DNA from: Pezicula radicicola
Taxonomy: Eukaryota > Ascomycota > Leotiomycetes > Helotiales > Dermateaceae
Direction: 5' to 3'
Assembly (NCBI GenBank): GCA_003008705.1
Contig: PDUO01000010.1
Span: 930,001 to 994,000, forward strand
DNA length: 64,000 nt
The position numbers and the translations under genes are program-made. How positions within the stretch are numbered: position 1 is the stretch's first letter; the number at the start of each line of letters is the position of its first letter. Below, one piece after another: positions 11,913-23,210 of this stretch. The notes under the pieces are model-generated. The model saw only the letters and a program-made list of their open reading frames with translations, was not told the DNA's origin and did no database searches.

Positions 11913-13786
11913 ATGGCTCAAATCACCAAGGATGATGCAATGAACATCCACATCGAACTCCAAGATCACAAAACACCTTTAAACGATGTTCATCTCACCC
12001 CCGAACGACTGCTCGCAGAGAAGAAACTTGTCAGAAGGATCGATATCAGATTAATGCCCATGCTAATGTTAATCTGTGGGTACTTTCCATCTCCCTACAT
12101 TACTTCTCCAATTTAGAATTTTTTTCCATTTTAACAACAAAATAGATGTTCTCAATTATCTTGATCGAAACAACATTGCAGCAGGTCGATTAGGCTCCTT
12201 GGAGGCTGATACAGGACTCGTTGGTACACAGTATAATACAATTATTGTAAGTACACTATATCACCACACTCAATAAACTGACTAAAGAACGATAGTCGAT
12301 CTTCTTCGTAGGATATATCCTAACTCAAATCCCAACAAATATGATCCTAAAAAGAACGCGACCATCCCTTTTCTTGGTAAGTTGTCCTTCCTGAAACCTA
12401 AAACTAAAACTTCAAATTCTAACAAATAATTTCCGGGAAAATAGCCAGCTGTGATGTGTTGCTGGGCAGTAGTTTCTGCATCCTGTGGTGCTGCTCAAAA
12501 TTATTCATCATGGATTGCTCTTCGATTCCTACTTGGTTTTGTCGAGGCTCCATTCTTTCGTATGTTTCCTCGTTTCCCTTCTAGAAATCGATTATTGACA
12601 TGTTCCAGCCGGAGCGTTATTCTTACTTAGTTGTTGGTATACGAAAAAGGAGCTTGCAACACGCATCTCCGTACTATATGCAGCTGGACAAATGGCCGGT
12701 GCTTTTGGTGGCTTACTCGCTTCAGCTATTATGTCTGGTATGGAAGGAAAAGCAGGTCTTCCATCCTGGCGCTGGTTATGTAAGTTAAACCCCAGACAAA
12801 ACAAACTTTAAAAAAAGCCACTAACAGAATAAATCACAACAGTCATAATCGAAGGATCCCTCACATTCCCAGCCGCAGTTCTTGCCATGTTCGTCCTTCC
12901 AGATTACCCCGCAACAACCAAATGGCTCACCGATTCCGAGCGCGAACTAGCAATATTACGAATAGCTGAAGAAGCAAGCGACGAAGATGATTCAATATCA
13001 GTATTCGTAGGCTTAAAAATGGCATTTACAGATCCGGCACTCTATCTAATCTGGATAATGCAACTCGGTCTTAACACAGCAGCAGCATTCACGAATTTCT
13101 TTCCAACAATTGTAAAAAGCTTAGGATACAATTCCACAATCACTCTGTTGTTAACAGCTCCACCGTATGTTTTCGCGGCTATGGTTGGAATTGCTAATTC
13201 AATGCATTCGGATAATGTTAAAGAGAGATGGCTTCATGTTGTCTGGCCTCAAGTATTTTGTTCAATTGGTTTTATTATTTCGGCTACGACTTTAAATGTT
13301 GGGGCTAGATATACTGCTTGTTTTATGATGATGTCTGTTTATGGTTCTTTTGGCTGTATTTTATCTTGGATTGCTACGGCTTTGCCTAGACCTTCGAGTA
13401 AACGTGCTGTTTCTTATGCTGTTAGTATACCCCCGATCCTATTATTTATACCCTAGTTTTTAGTTCCTATGGAGACCTAGTGTGCTAATAGTTTCAAATA
13501 GGTTGTTAATGCTGGAAGCAACTTTGCATCGATTTACGCATCTTATTTCTACCCGGCAACTCAAGGCCCAGAATATGTTACGGCAAATGTTTTGAATGTA
13601 GCATTCTCAGGCCTCTGTATACTCATGGCCACAACACTACGCTTCGTACTTAAAAGACGCAATAAAAAGCTTGATAAATTCGTGTTGGAGGATCTCGAGG
13701 AGGAGAATATTGCCCATGGTAGCTCAAAGACCATTGCTTATGCTACCGCTTTGCAATGTCATCCTGAGTATCGGTTTCGATTGTAG
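11913..13786 (+). CDS. MFS transporter, anion:cation symporter (Dal5/Tna1-like)
   Basis: Plasma-membrane carrier of 497 residues in seven exons: 11913-12075, 12146-12246, 12296-12376, 12445-12559, 12609-12779, 12843-13420 and 13502-13786 (1494 nt). Family marks are present: RLMPML then VLNYLDRNNIAAGR in helix 1, IPTNMILKRTRPS after helix 2, RFLLGFVEAPFF in helix 4, LSCWYTKKE after it, and SWRWLFIIEGS in helix 6. These place it in the ACS family, whose fungal members move organic acid anions such as allantoate, nicotinate, pantothenate or sugar acids. Substrate is not deducible. Head-to-head with the DHDPS-family gene; import of the acid that this enzyme's pathway consumes is a reasonable guess. 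The first donor (GTGGGT) is a less usual form, but it is the one that keeps the conserved helix-1 frame. Confidence 0.92.
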
Positions 13787-14948
13787 GGTGGCTATTAGGG
13801 TTATTGCGATTAGAAGACAAAGAAACTGTTATTTAAAACGCTTGATCTATATGAAAAGAATAGCATCTACTTACTTAGGCAGTGATCTTAATATTCTGTT
13901 CTAAACATCTAATCTATACATTCGTACATAATAATCCTTCATTCACTATTTAAACACCATAGCTTATAAGACCATGGGAACCACTCACTAACAAGAAACG
14001 ATGCTAATATTTTGTATATTATTTAATATCATCTGTACTTTTCAACAGGTAGGAAAGTATGTTCTAGCATAGTCATGTCTACAAGGAACATGCAGATTTG
14101 GCATTCCTAGCGGATGAGGTCGTCGAATAGGCATAGCCCTCGGTCTAAGTCTCGCAGAATCTCCCATGGTTGGGAGTGAAAAGTAATGAGGAATGAGTGA
14201 GGGTGCCTATTTTCAAAATGAATCTTCATTCGGTCGGCACACTGCTCGAAAGCACGCTCGCAGAGAGCGCACACAACATGGTCAGATACGATGTTGGCTC
14301 TGGGAGGCCGTGTTGCGGTTGGAGGAAAGAGCCAAGTGTAGTGTAGAATGTTATTTCGAAGGAAAGCAGGTATGAGTACACGCGATTATATCAAAGTGGC
14401 AGCCAAAGCAAACTAATGACAGGACCTCATTTTGAGGGTGACAACAGCCGAGGCAAAGAATGTGAGCAAAGGTAGAGTAGGCAGGCAGGCATTGTCTTGG
14501 TATTGGTTGATTTGCGAGTAGAAGTTGGTAATATGCATGTTTGTTTTGCTTTTGTTTGTAAACAATTTGTGTTTTGCCTCCCTCACCTAGGTACATACAG
14601 CAGCAGCAGCAGTAGTAGTAGTAGTAGTAGATCGAAAATGGGATTTAAAAGCAACTTTTGACTTTACCTTTTAACTCCGAGAGTGCGTTCGGCGATTGGG
14701 ACCAATCAGCATCAAGATGGCATGACGTCGGAAACCCAGACCTCACTCCAGCCACTCAGCTTCCCCACTTCCTTCCAGCCCAGGGAAGCTTCGTGCCCCT
14801 CCCTGCGACGTCCGAGCCAATGAGCATGAGTCTCCATCTTCAATTGCGCGCCGGTGACGCTGACGATTTTCAATATATGAGCAGCGGAGGAGGAGTAGGA
14901 GTTGCACCCAATTAGTGAATTGCCCTCCAGTCTACAAATATACAAAAG
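13787..14948. other. Intergenic with trinucleotide tract
   Basis: No gene recognised. Holds a CAG/TAG microsatellite at 14598-14630. The last part is GC-richer and is the likely promoter of the aldehyde dehydrogenase gene. Confidence 0.45.
14598..14630 (+). repeat. (CAG)n(TAG)n microsatellite
   Basis: About four CAG units run directly into about seven TAG units, 320 bp upstream of the dehydrogenase start. The switch from C to T at the first position is what a slipped and then mutated trinucleotide tract looks like. Confidence 0.8.
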
Positions 14949-16675
14949 ATGGCCACCCTCCTCAGATCTACGAGGTCTGCCCAGGCGACATCACACATAC
15001 TTTCACGATTTCAACGACCTAATTTACCTGCCATCTACTGTAGGAAAGCATCCACCATGTCGCACACGGTACCGAAGCTCAATGACCCCTCGCTCCTCAA
15101 GTTGAACGTTGCCTATGTCAATGGGGAGTGGGTACAGGCAAAGTCGGGAAAGACTTTCGAAGTTACCGGTACGGAGGGCGCTCTGCTGCTGTCAATTGAA
15201 TCAATTGCTAACATGCCACTCACTGTTCAGACCCCTCATCTGGAAAGTTAATTGGCTCTGCGCCAGAGTTCGACGCCGAAGATACCAAAGTCGCAATTGA
15301 TGCTGCAGCTGCCGCCTTCCCAGAGTTCCGAAAGAAGACTGGTCGCGAGCGTTCGAAGCTTCTGAGGAAATGGTACGATCTCATGCTAGAGAACCACGCA
15401 GATATCGCAACACTTATAACTTGGGAGAACGGGAAGCCTTTGGCGGATGCGAAGGGAGAGGTTACATATGCGGCCAACTTCTTCGAGTGGTTCAGTGAGG
15501 AGGCCCCCAGAATATATGGAGATACTATCCCAGCGTCAGTCGTCGGAAACAGAGTGGTCACGATCAAGGAACCAGTTGGCGTGTGTGGATTGATTACACC
15601 GTGAGTTGGGTAACCATTGCAACTGCAAAAAACTCAATGCTGATATCTATCTTCTTGCAGATGGAACTTCCCTGCTGCCATGGTGACCCGCAAGATTGGT
15701 CCTGCACTTGCAGCTGGCTGCACCGTCGTTGCCAAATCCCCAGGCGAAACACCCTTCACAGCTCTCGCAATCGCCGAACTCGCACACCGAGCCGGTATCC
15801 CTAAGGGTGTCGTGAACATAATTTCCGCCTTGAAGAACACTCCTGAAGTTGGCGAAGTTCTCACAACCTCTCCAATCGTCAAGAAGGTGTCCTTCACAGG
15901 TTCCACTGGGGTGGGAAAACTCCTAATGAAACAATCATCCTCCACACTGAAGAAGCTCTCATTCGAACTCGGCGGTAACGCACCCTTCATAGTCTTCGAT
16001 GATGCCGACCTCGACGTTGCAGTAGCAGGAGCAGTAGCAAGCAAATTCCGCTCCTCTGGTCAGACGTGCGTCTGCGCCAACAGATTATTCGTACAATCTG
16101 GTATCTACGATACATTTGCACAGAAATTTGCAGCTAAGGTCAAGGAGTTCAAGGTCGGCGGAGGCTACACGGAAGGCGTCACCCACGGCCCTCTCATTCA
16201 CGACCGCGCAATTGCCAAGGTCGATGCTCATGTCCGGGACGCAGAGAAGAAGGGGGGAAAGATAATTATTGGAGGTCAAAAGATGCCAGAATTGGGAGAC
16301 AACTTCTTCCAACCCACCATCATCACTGGTATGACAGCCGAGATGGCGCTCGCATCTGAAGAAACATTTGGTCCAGTCGCCGGCTTGTTCAAATTCGATA
16401 CTGAAGAAGAAGTTGTTAAGATTGCAAACAACACGGAAGTTGGTCTCGCTGGATACTTTTTCTCAAGAGATATACAACGGGTAACAAGAGTGGCTGAAGC
16501 CCTTGACGTGGGCATGGTTGGTGTTAACACAGGATTGATTAGTGATCCTGCGGCGCCATTTGGTGGTGTCAAGGAGAGTGGATTTGGAAGAGAGGGAAGC
16601 AAGTATGGTGTCGGAGAGTACCAGGTTACAAAGATGATTACGTATGGCGGTAATGACCAGCCTCTACAGAAGTAA
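14949..16675 (+). CDS. Succinate-semialdehyde dehydrogenase, probably mitochondrial
   Basis: NAD(P)-dependent aldehyde dehydrogenase, 534 residues, oxidising succinate semialdehyde to succinate in the GABA shunt. Exons are 14949-15168, 15231-15600 and 15661-16675 (1605 nt). General base Glu299 is in FELGGNAPF and the nucleophile Cys333 is in GQTCVCAN. The CxC pair Cys333/Cys335 is characteristic of SSADH and forms a redox switch in the human enzyme. The N-terminal about 36 residues are Arg/Ser-rich with no acidic residues, a mitochondrial presequence. A second ATG at residue 37 (MSHTVPKL) starts the conserved body and could give a cytosolic form. It lies beside the candidate catabolic cluster; a role with other semialdehydes, such as 2-oxoglutarate semialdehyde, cannot be excluded. 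Confidence 0.93.
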
Positions 16676-16924
16676 GGCTTTTAGAATAGGAAATATAAGC
16701 AAAAAATCAGTACACCACCTCTTCGGCCCCAATCGGTCGCGTATTAGTAGTTCATTGTGGGCGTTAGTGGGATTGTCGAGTTAGGCTAACCTGCGAAAAA
16801 CTCCCTCCCTTTATCGCATATCGCCTTTCTCGCCAAGGCTCTACAGAGACAGACAACCCGGTACTAAGAATCCCATTAACAAGAGTAAAAAACCCATTCT
16901 CCTCGGGACCAACCCTCCTCCACA

Positions 16925-17145
16925 CTGTCAATTCTTTTGTTGCAAATCGTCCTAGTGGTCGTCAATGCCGAGACTAGGTAACGTCCAGTAAGTACGTAGC
17001 CACTCTGGTGTTCTACCATCGGCTCGGGACCACTTTGAAGAACGAAAGCTTATTTTAGTTTTGGGTAAAATATTCACAACTGTTGAATTTTTTGATTGGT
17101 CTCTTTAATCCTTTTTGTTGCAAGTCGTGTTTAAGGCCAAGAATT
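16925..17145 (+). repeat. Dispersed repeat, copies 3 and 4
   Basis: TTTTGTTGCAAATCG at 16935-16949 and TTTTTGTTGCAAGTCG at about 17112-17127, in the same orientation as the copies near 2.1 kb. Copy 4 shares about 45 bases of flank with copy 1. Confidence 0.45.
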
Positions 17146-17820
17146 GGGTTGATTAAGCTTTTTGAGATGTTTGTAGTATTAGGGTTGGGGTTTGGATAAG
17201 TTGACGTTATGTGTTTTTACTATGAAATGGAATTGAGAGGAGAGTCTTCTGGTTTTGGGATCTTATAGCCTTTTTTTTTGGATGGGGGACTAGAATAGAT
17301 GGGTATTTATGTAGGGTTGGAAAGAAGAAAAACTTCTTGTGTTTAATAAGGGATGGATTTGAGTTAGACAGGGATTTCTGCTCTTGGTGTTTGATTGTGG
17401 AAATGGTTGTACTGGAATTGTTATGTGAGGAGGGAAAGGGGTTCTTGAAAGTGTTGGAGGGGGGATTTTCTTGCATGTTAGCTTTTGGAGAAGAAAATCG
17501 ATAATCTGAATGGATGAACTGGGAATCGTTAAGAAAGTCGAGGGGTAGAGTGGTGAAGATATTCTGGTTTCTATAGATGGTGAGCTTGTCGATTTGATAT
17601 CTCTAGGCTTAAAATAGTATATATTTTATGAAGGAGTGGTTTTTAATGTTTTCTAATGCCTTTTTTTTGTTTTCTTCCTTTTTTCTGGGGTATGTGAGGA
17701 AGATACTTAGGAAGTGAGGAAGATTGTTATTTGGATCAATGGAAATTGATGGGAAAGTGATAGCATAAGCACTGTTTATTTGATGTTATTGGAAAATGTT
17801 TTATAGACTGTTACACATGC

Positions 17821-17944
17821 TGTACGAATTGGTCTATAAGGGATCATTTTGATTAGGAGATGTAAGTTGCTCAAATCAAGTGAGTTACCCAAACTAATGA
17901 GTTAACTAAGTCAAAATTATCTCATATAAATCAATTCGTACGGT
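17821..17944. repeat. Fold-back (MITE-like) element
   Basis: Left arm 17821-17854 starts TGTACGAATTGGT. Right arm 17911-17944 ends in CAATTCGTACGGTA. The arms are imperfect inverted repeats of about 34 bp around a 56-bp centre. No open frame inside. The size and structure suit a miniature inverted-repeat element; no clear target-site duplication was seen. Confidence 0.45.
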
Positions 17945-18534
17945 AGATGCAGTTATATATTTTCAAGCGACAGTGGTGGCACTACAACCTGGCTATAGTT
18001 ATTAGCGACGGTCGCTTACATGTGATATAATTTTATTTTTGCTGAAGTCCCTCTATAATATAGGCGGGAGATGATTAAATCAGCTTTTGTTACTACTGTG
18101 TCTTGGTTGGGTCGGAAATGGGGTGCTTACAAGGACTAATGTCGACACCTATCAGCAAGAACCTATGAAGTATGGCAAAGGCCCTACTAGCACAATTTAG
18201 CGCAACATACACGAAATTCTTTAACTGTAAATAATTTCACCTTGCACAAGTTCTCATTGACCACGAATTGAAATTCACAAATTATTTCAGGATTATTAAC
18301 AGGTTGTTCCTGTGTTTGTATAATTTCAGTGTGATACTTATCGATCGCTCTTCTAGTAAACCTTTAGAATAATGGGATGGAGGCAAGGTCACTAAGCATT
18401 ATTGCACCATATGTCATTGGTATGAGTAATCTAATTTGAGGGGTAATCATCCATTTAAACAATCGAACTTCCCTCAAACTTCTATATTAAGTCCAACATA
18501 TTTCACTCTCTGCTGTTACTCGACTTGCACAATT

Positions 18535-19888
18535 ATGGCTCCATCCGTTCAAGAGGTTCCCACGACTGATACATTGAATAAGCTTGCCGAACTCAAGGTC
18601 GAGCACGCATACAACAGCCAGCAACATGCCGAAGTATGCAGTCCTTGAGACCTCTTTCCTCTATTTGAGATACTGAGTATGAAATTAGTACAAGTACAAG
18701 CACTATCTACCCGTACACGACTCAACGACAACATTCCCCCCAACAGAACCCTTCGAGTTCACAGATCGCGGCCTAACAGCCGACAAAGCAAAACCTCATC
18801 TTGTGGACGCCCAAGATCCCAACGTCAAAGTCACCAAACTTACTCCCCGTATTGGAACAGAAATCAGAGGACTCCAACTCTCTCAACTCACAGACGATCA
18901 AAAAAACGAATTAGCTTTACTAATCTCAGAACGTGGCGTTGTGGTTTTCAGAGATCAAGATTTCAAGGATATTGGTGTGGAGAAACAGAAGGAGTTTGGT
19001 AAATATTTTGGGAGACTTCATATTCATGTACGATTCACCCATAGCCACCATATATCATCATGACAAAGTTTCTAATGAGTAATAGCCTGTAGGAGCTCAT
19101 GTTGAGGGAGCCATCGAATTTCACAATATATACTTAGGACCAGATAACCTCTACCGAGCACAACAAAGATCAACAAAATTATCAACCACAGGTTATCATT
19201 CCGATGTCTCGTATGAACATCAACCTCCCGGAATTACTCTTCTCACTTTACTTACTATTCCTTCAACGGGGGGTGATACGGCTTGGGTATCTCAAGTAGC
19301 TGCCTATGAACGTCTTTCTGAACCCATTCAAAAATTGCTTGAGGGGTTGAGGGCTGAGCATAGTGGGTTTCCGCAGGCTGAGGGTGCTAGACGTGATGGG
19401 AAGTTTGTGAGGAGGGAACCGGTTAAGTCTGATCATCCTATTGTTCGTGTGCATCCTGTAAGTTATAATGGAAGAATAACAGCTGTCATCTTCTTTGAGA
19501 ATTTACTTACTAATTCTTCCTAGACCACAGGTGAAAAGGCACTTTTCATAAACCCAGGATTCACGAAGAGAATCATTGGGTTGAAAGATGAAGAATCCGA
19601 TGCTCTTCTAAAACTACTATTCAAGGTAATATTCTTTTATGAGAGCACTTTTCCTTTCTATTTTTAATGTTAACGTTGCCATAGCATATATCCCAAAGCC
19701 AAGATCTTCAAGTTCGAGTTAAATGGGAGGAAGGAACTGTTTCTTTATGGGACAATAGAGTAACAGCTCATACTGCTATCTCTGATTATGATGTTCATAA
19801 TAAGGAGGAAGGTTTACGCCATGGCTTTAGAATTACTGTTCTTGGTGAGCGACCTGTTGGTGTTAATGGTTTGGAATCTGTTTGGTAA
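18535..19888 (+). CDS. TauD/TfdA-family 2-oxoglutarate dioxygenase
   Basis: Fe(II)/2-oxoglutarate-dependent dioxygenase of 371 residues; family members release sulfite from taurine or other alkyl-sulfonates, or hydroxylate other acids. Exons are 18535-18633, 18689-19027, 19086-19457, 19524-19625 and 19685-19888 (1116 nt). The iron facial triad is complete: His184 and Asp186 in YHSDVSYE, and His333 in RVTAHTAI. The 2-oxoglutarate-binding arginine is in HGFRITV (Arg353). No signal peptide, so it is cytosolic. It resembles yeast Jlp1-type sulfonate dioxygenases in layout. The neighbouring gene at 21.5 kb is an ACS-type carrier that might supply its substrate, but that gene is broken. Substrate not proven. 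Confidence 0.92.
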
Positions 19889-21508
19889 ATAGGGCTTCTT
19901 GGCCTACTGTGTATTGGTGCGATTAAAATGCAGTTGCTTGGAAGAATATTAGGTCATGTAAACACAGATTTTGAATAAGTTAGTTAGATTAACTAACTCA
20001 CCTAACGTAAGTGATTCAATCGGTCGGGGTAAATTTGACCATTCTTACGTGACTGTCTGCCACAAGCTATTGCTTGTCTCTAAGGACTTTTATATCCATC
20101 AATCAGTATCTTAATCCATACCAGGGACTAATAGAGCAGAACTATTCCGTAGCATGAATTGTATTAGGGGTCTATTTTATAACAGGTACTTTTCGGCCTC
20201 TCTAGCAGTTAGCATTGGCATTTGTGTTGAGATCATCACCTGAGCTTAGCGTGGAGTCGAGATCGATGATATTCACTTTGTTTTGGTCTTCAACGACCAC
20301 AATAAGTTGGGGGCGTGGGGGTGCCCTTTTGACTTCGGTAGTGTTTAAGTGTACTTTTATGTGGATACAAATGCATGTTTGTTAAGTGTGGAAATTTGGC
20401 ACAGCAATTACCCCTTCGTTGAGAAAGTTGATGTTATGATATTATCTACCTATTCCAATGAACGAACTGCAGTTGTAAGAAGCAAGAAATTTACGTAGCT
20501 TTCCGAACATCAGATCTCTATGTTGCCTATGATAGCAGCACCAAATTAACCTCTTCTCTATTCGATGTACGTCTTTTGCCGCATAGAAAACTTCGAATTG
20601 AAGATTGTTGAACCGCCTAAGAGTATAAATCTCTAGGATTAAAGTTATAACTCAGGAAACTTCAGTCTCCAAAATAAATGATGCGTATCTAGATACGTCA
20701 TTGGGTTCAGCTCTGGAAGTGGAACGTGCGGTAAATATGGCAGGGAATATTTGCCTTGAAATGCATTTGGAATGTATTTGATATAACAGAAGCATCTGAC
20801 GAGGGTAAACCAACATATTTCATCTACAATCCTATGATTCTAGCTCATAAATTTGCTATGCCACAATACTTCAAGCTCTAGTTGCTATTTATGTTCTTAA
20901 CGAACATGTTTACTCGGGTATTGTCATTGCGACACTAAAAAACCTTTAAGCGAGCTATACGAGTACGAAGCAGAGATCGCCCAATCATTATTATGTGATG
21001 GCATAGTATTTAAATTTTGCATGGAGGTCTTTTTGGTATTTGCCGATAACCTACATTGATTGATACCCATAACGCTTCATTAAAAGTGTCACGCCACGAA
21101 GGTGCTGTCAACAGAACTCGCATACGGAGTAATCATTGCCGGTTCTACTTTCGTTTGTCCGGTATCCACTGCCTGTTTGCCTCCACAACCCCAAGGACTG
21201 TACTCAGCTCGTCCCATTCTGCGATCTTACCCCAGTTACCCCAGAATACCCCGCATTGGTACGGCAGAGGTGTTGGCATATCTACCCCTTATATATCCAA
21301 ATACGACCCGAACAAACCAATAGGACGTGCAGAGCAAAGTACATACAAATTTTAGTGTTGAAATTCTCGGGGGTATCGAATCCCTGAATGAAGTGATATT
21401 TAACAACATAGGTGATATGAGGTAATTCATATCCACAAGAAATTCGTTCAAAATTCAAAGCAGTCTCCCTTTGTCCAGCATCCCACAAACGAAGCAAACC
21501 CAACGAAA
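19889..21508. other. Intergenic
   Basis: No gene recognised in 1.6 kb. A perfect 8-bp-arm hairpin (AGTTAGTT..AACTAACT) lies near 19979-20000, just after the dioxygenase gene. Three overlapping plus-strand open frames at 21056-21387 share no family features. CCCCGCA (reverse of TGCGGGG) occurs near 21250, upstream of the MFS gene. Confidence 0.4.
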
Positions 21509-23210
21509 ATGGCTGACGACAAACCTGACGTCGCTCATGTGGAGCTGGAGACTGTACCAACCCTTCTCAAGCCTTCCAATTTGACCGCCGAAGAGATTAA
21601 GCTCCAGCTGGCGCTGAGAAATTATGTACCTAACACAGACGCAGAAAAGAAGCTACGACGAAAAATTGATTTGCATTTGATGCCGATTCTATGGATAATG
21701 TATACCTTGAACTACGTAGATCGGACAAATATCGTGAGTTCTCTCTATTCTTCTCTTTCGCTACTCAATCTGTCAAATTGGTTACAATTTCTCTATTTTT
21801 GGAAAATTGTGTTGCTGATAATTTGCTCGCAGGGAAATGCGAAGATTGCAGGAATGGAGGATGACCTTGATCTAAATGATTCTCGTAAGTTTCTATGCTT
21901 ACAAATATTGCAATTTCCTCACTGATATCATCGTTAGGCTATGCATGGGGTCTCTCTATTTTCTTTAGGATATTTTATCTGCGAAGTACCATCCAACATG
22001 ATCCTTAGCCGCGCTCGTCCATCGTACTTCCTCCCTGGTATCATGTTGGTGTGGGGAGCATTGAGCGCTTCCATGGCCTCCATCCAGAGCTACAGTGCAC
22101 TTCTCGCTTTTCGATTTGTGCTTGGCTGTATTGAATCAGGTTTCTTTCCCGGCGTGCTCTTTGTTTTGAGCTGTTGGTATACTACTGCTGAAATCGGTAA
22201 GTCAACAACTTAATAATTATTACGAGCTAGCCTATTGACGAATCAAAAGGCAAACGATATGCTATATTCTATAGCGCTTCTGTTCTCTCAGGAGCATTCG
22301 GCGGTCTCCTTGCCGGTGGCATCACCGATGGTTTGCACAATGCGCATGGAATTTCGGGTTGGCGATGGCTCTTCATCATTGAAGGAGTATCAACTGTTGG
22401 AGTCGCTATCATCGCTAAATTTGTCCTCCTCGATTTCCCCATACATCTTCTATTCTCACACTCGAAGAGCGACAACTCGCTAGTGTCCGAATTCTCGCAG
22501 ATCACGCAGCATCTGGGTCTAGGGATGGCGATCGCCTTTCACACTGGGAAGCATTCAAGGCCGCTGCCACTGATCCTCGCACTTACGTTTTCGTACTCCT
22601 TTTTTCCTTGAACTCTGGCGCCGGAACGATCTCATACTTTATTCCCACTATCACAAAGTCCCTGGGATTCTCCACATTGACCGCTCAGTATATGACAGTC
22701 CCCGTCTACGTCGTTGCTGCTATCTCTCTTAATCTGGTGGCATACTCGGCTGACCGTTTTGAAGAACGAAGATGGCACATCACTAGCGCTCTAGCTGTTG
22801 GCTTTATTAGTGCACTGGTATGCGCCATCGTACAAACACCAGTAGTTCGATATGTTATGCTGTGTTTCGTGGCAGCTGGTATCTGGAGCGCTCTGCCGCT
22901 TGGTCTAGCATGGGCAGCTAAAACAATCCAGTTCCCCGCTGAAAAGCGTGCTATCTGTATCGCTATGATTAACGCGATCGGGAACTTGGCCTCAGTTTAT
23001 GGAAGCCAGATTTGGCCATCCAGGACTGCTCCACTTTACACTCTCGGCTGGGGAATTACAGCTGCTTTCTTGGGTTTCGGGACTTTGGTTCCTGTTCTGA
23101 TTCCTGTCTTCTTGAAATATGTCCCTATTAGATTGACGAAGGCTGAACAGGCTTTGAAGGATAGAAGTGACATGGTTGAGGCAGAGGCGCGGACACAGAA
23201 TAATACTTGA
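21509..23210 (+). pseudogene. ACS-family MFS transporter with two frameshifts
   Basis: A carrier of the same superfamily as the one at 11913, about 500 residues if intact. Exons are 21509-21733, 21833-21884, 21938-22196 and 22250-23210, all with normal splice sites. Family motifs are strong: WIMYTLNYVDRTNI, FICEVPSNMILSRARPS, RFVLGCIESGFFPG, GWRWLFIIEG and a full C-terminal half. The reading frame shifts twice. At 21959-21966 (a T-rich run) the product passes from YAWGLSIFF to LGYFICEVP one frame away. At 22437-22440 (CCCC) it passes from KFVLLDFP to HTSSILTLEER. Each is explained by one missing base. Splicing from 21884 to AG at 21967-21968 would step over the first lesion in frame but would remove part of helix 2. 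The second has no such escape. Probable pseudogene; base-calling error is the alternative. Confidence 0.78.

Larger units (their letters stand above)
16676..18534. other. Long AT-rich intergenic region
   Basis: No gene recognised; the minus-strand open frame at 17207-17476 is low-complexity and unsupported. Holds two copies of the TTTTGTTGCAAATCG repeat and a fold-back element, each listed separately, and a near-palindrome around TTAGCGACGGTCGCTTA at 18002-18018. Confidence 0.45.

Noticed and set aside
17207..17476. Minus-strand 89-aa open frame, Lys/Ser/Asn-rich
   Set aside because: Composition follows the local G/T-rich bias; no motif, no start context, no splice partners.
900..22440. Uniform sequencing error as the cause of all frameshifts
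   Set aside because: Lesions are confined to two genes and to the NmrA relic, while many kilobases of exons elsewhere are clean; still, each frameshift lies in a homopolymer, so read checking is needed.
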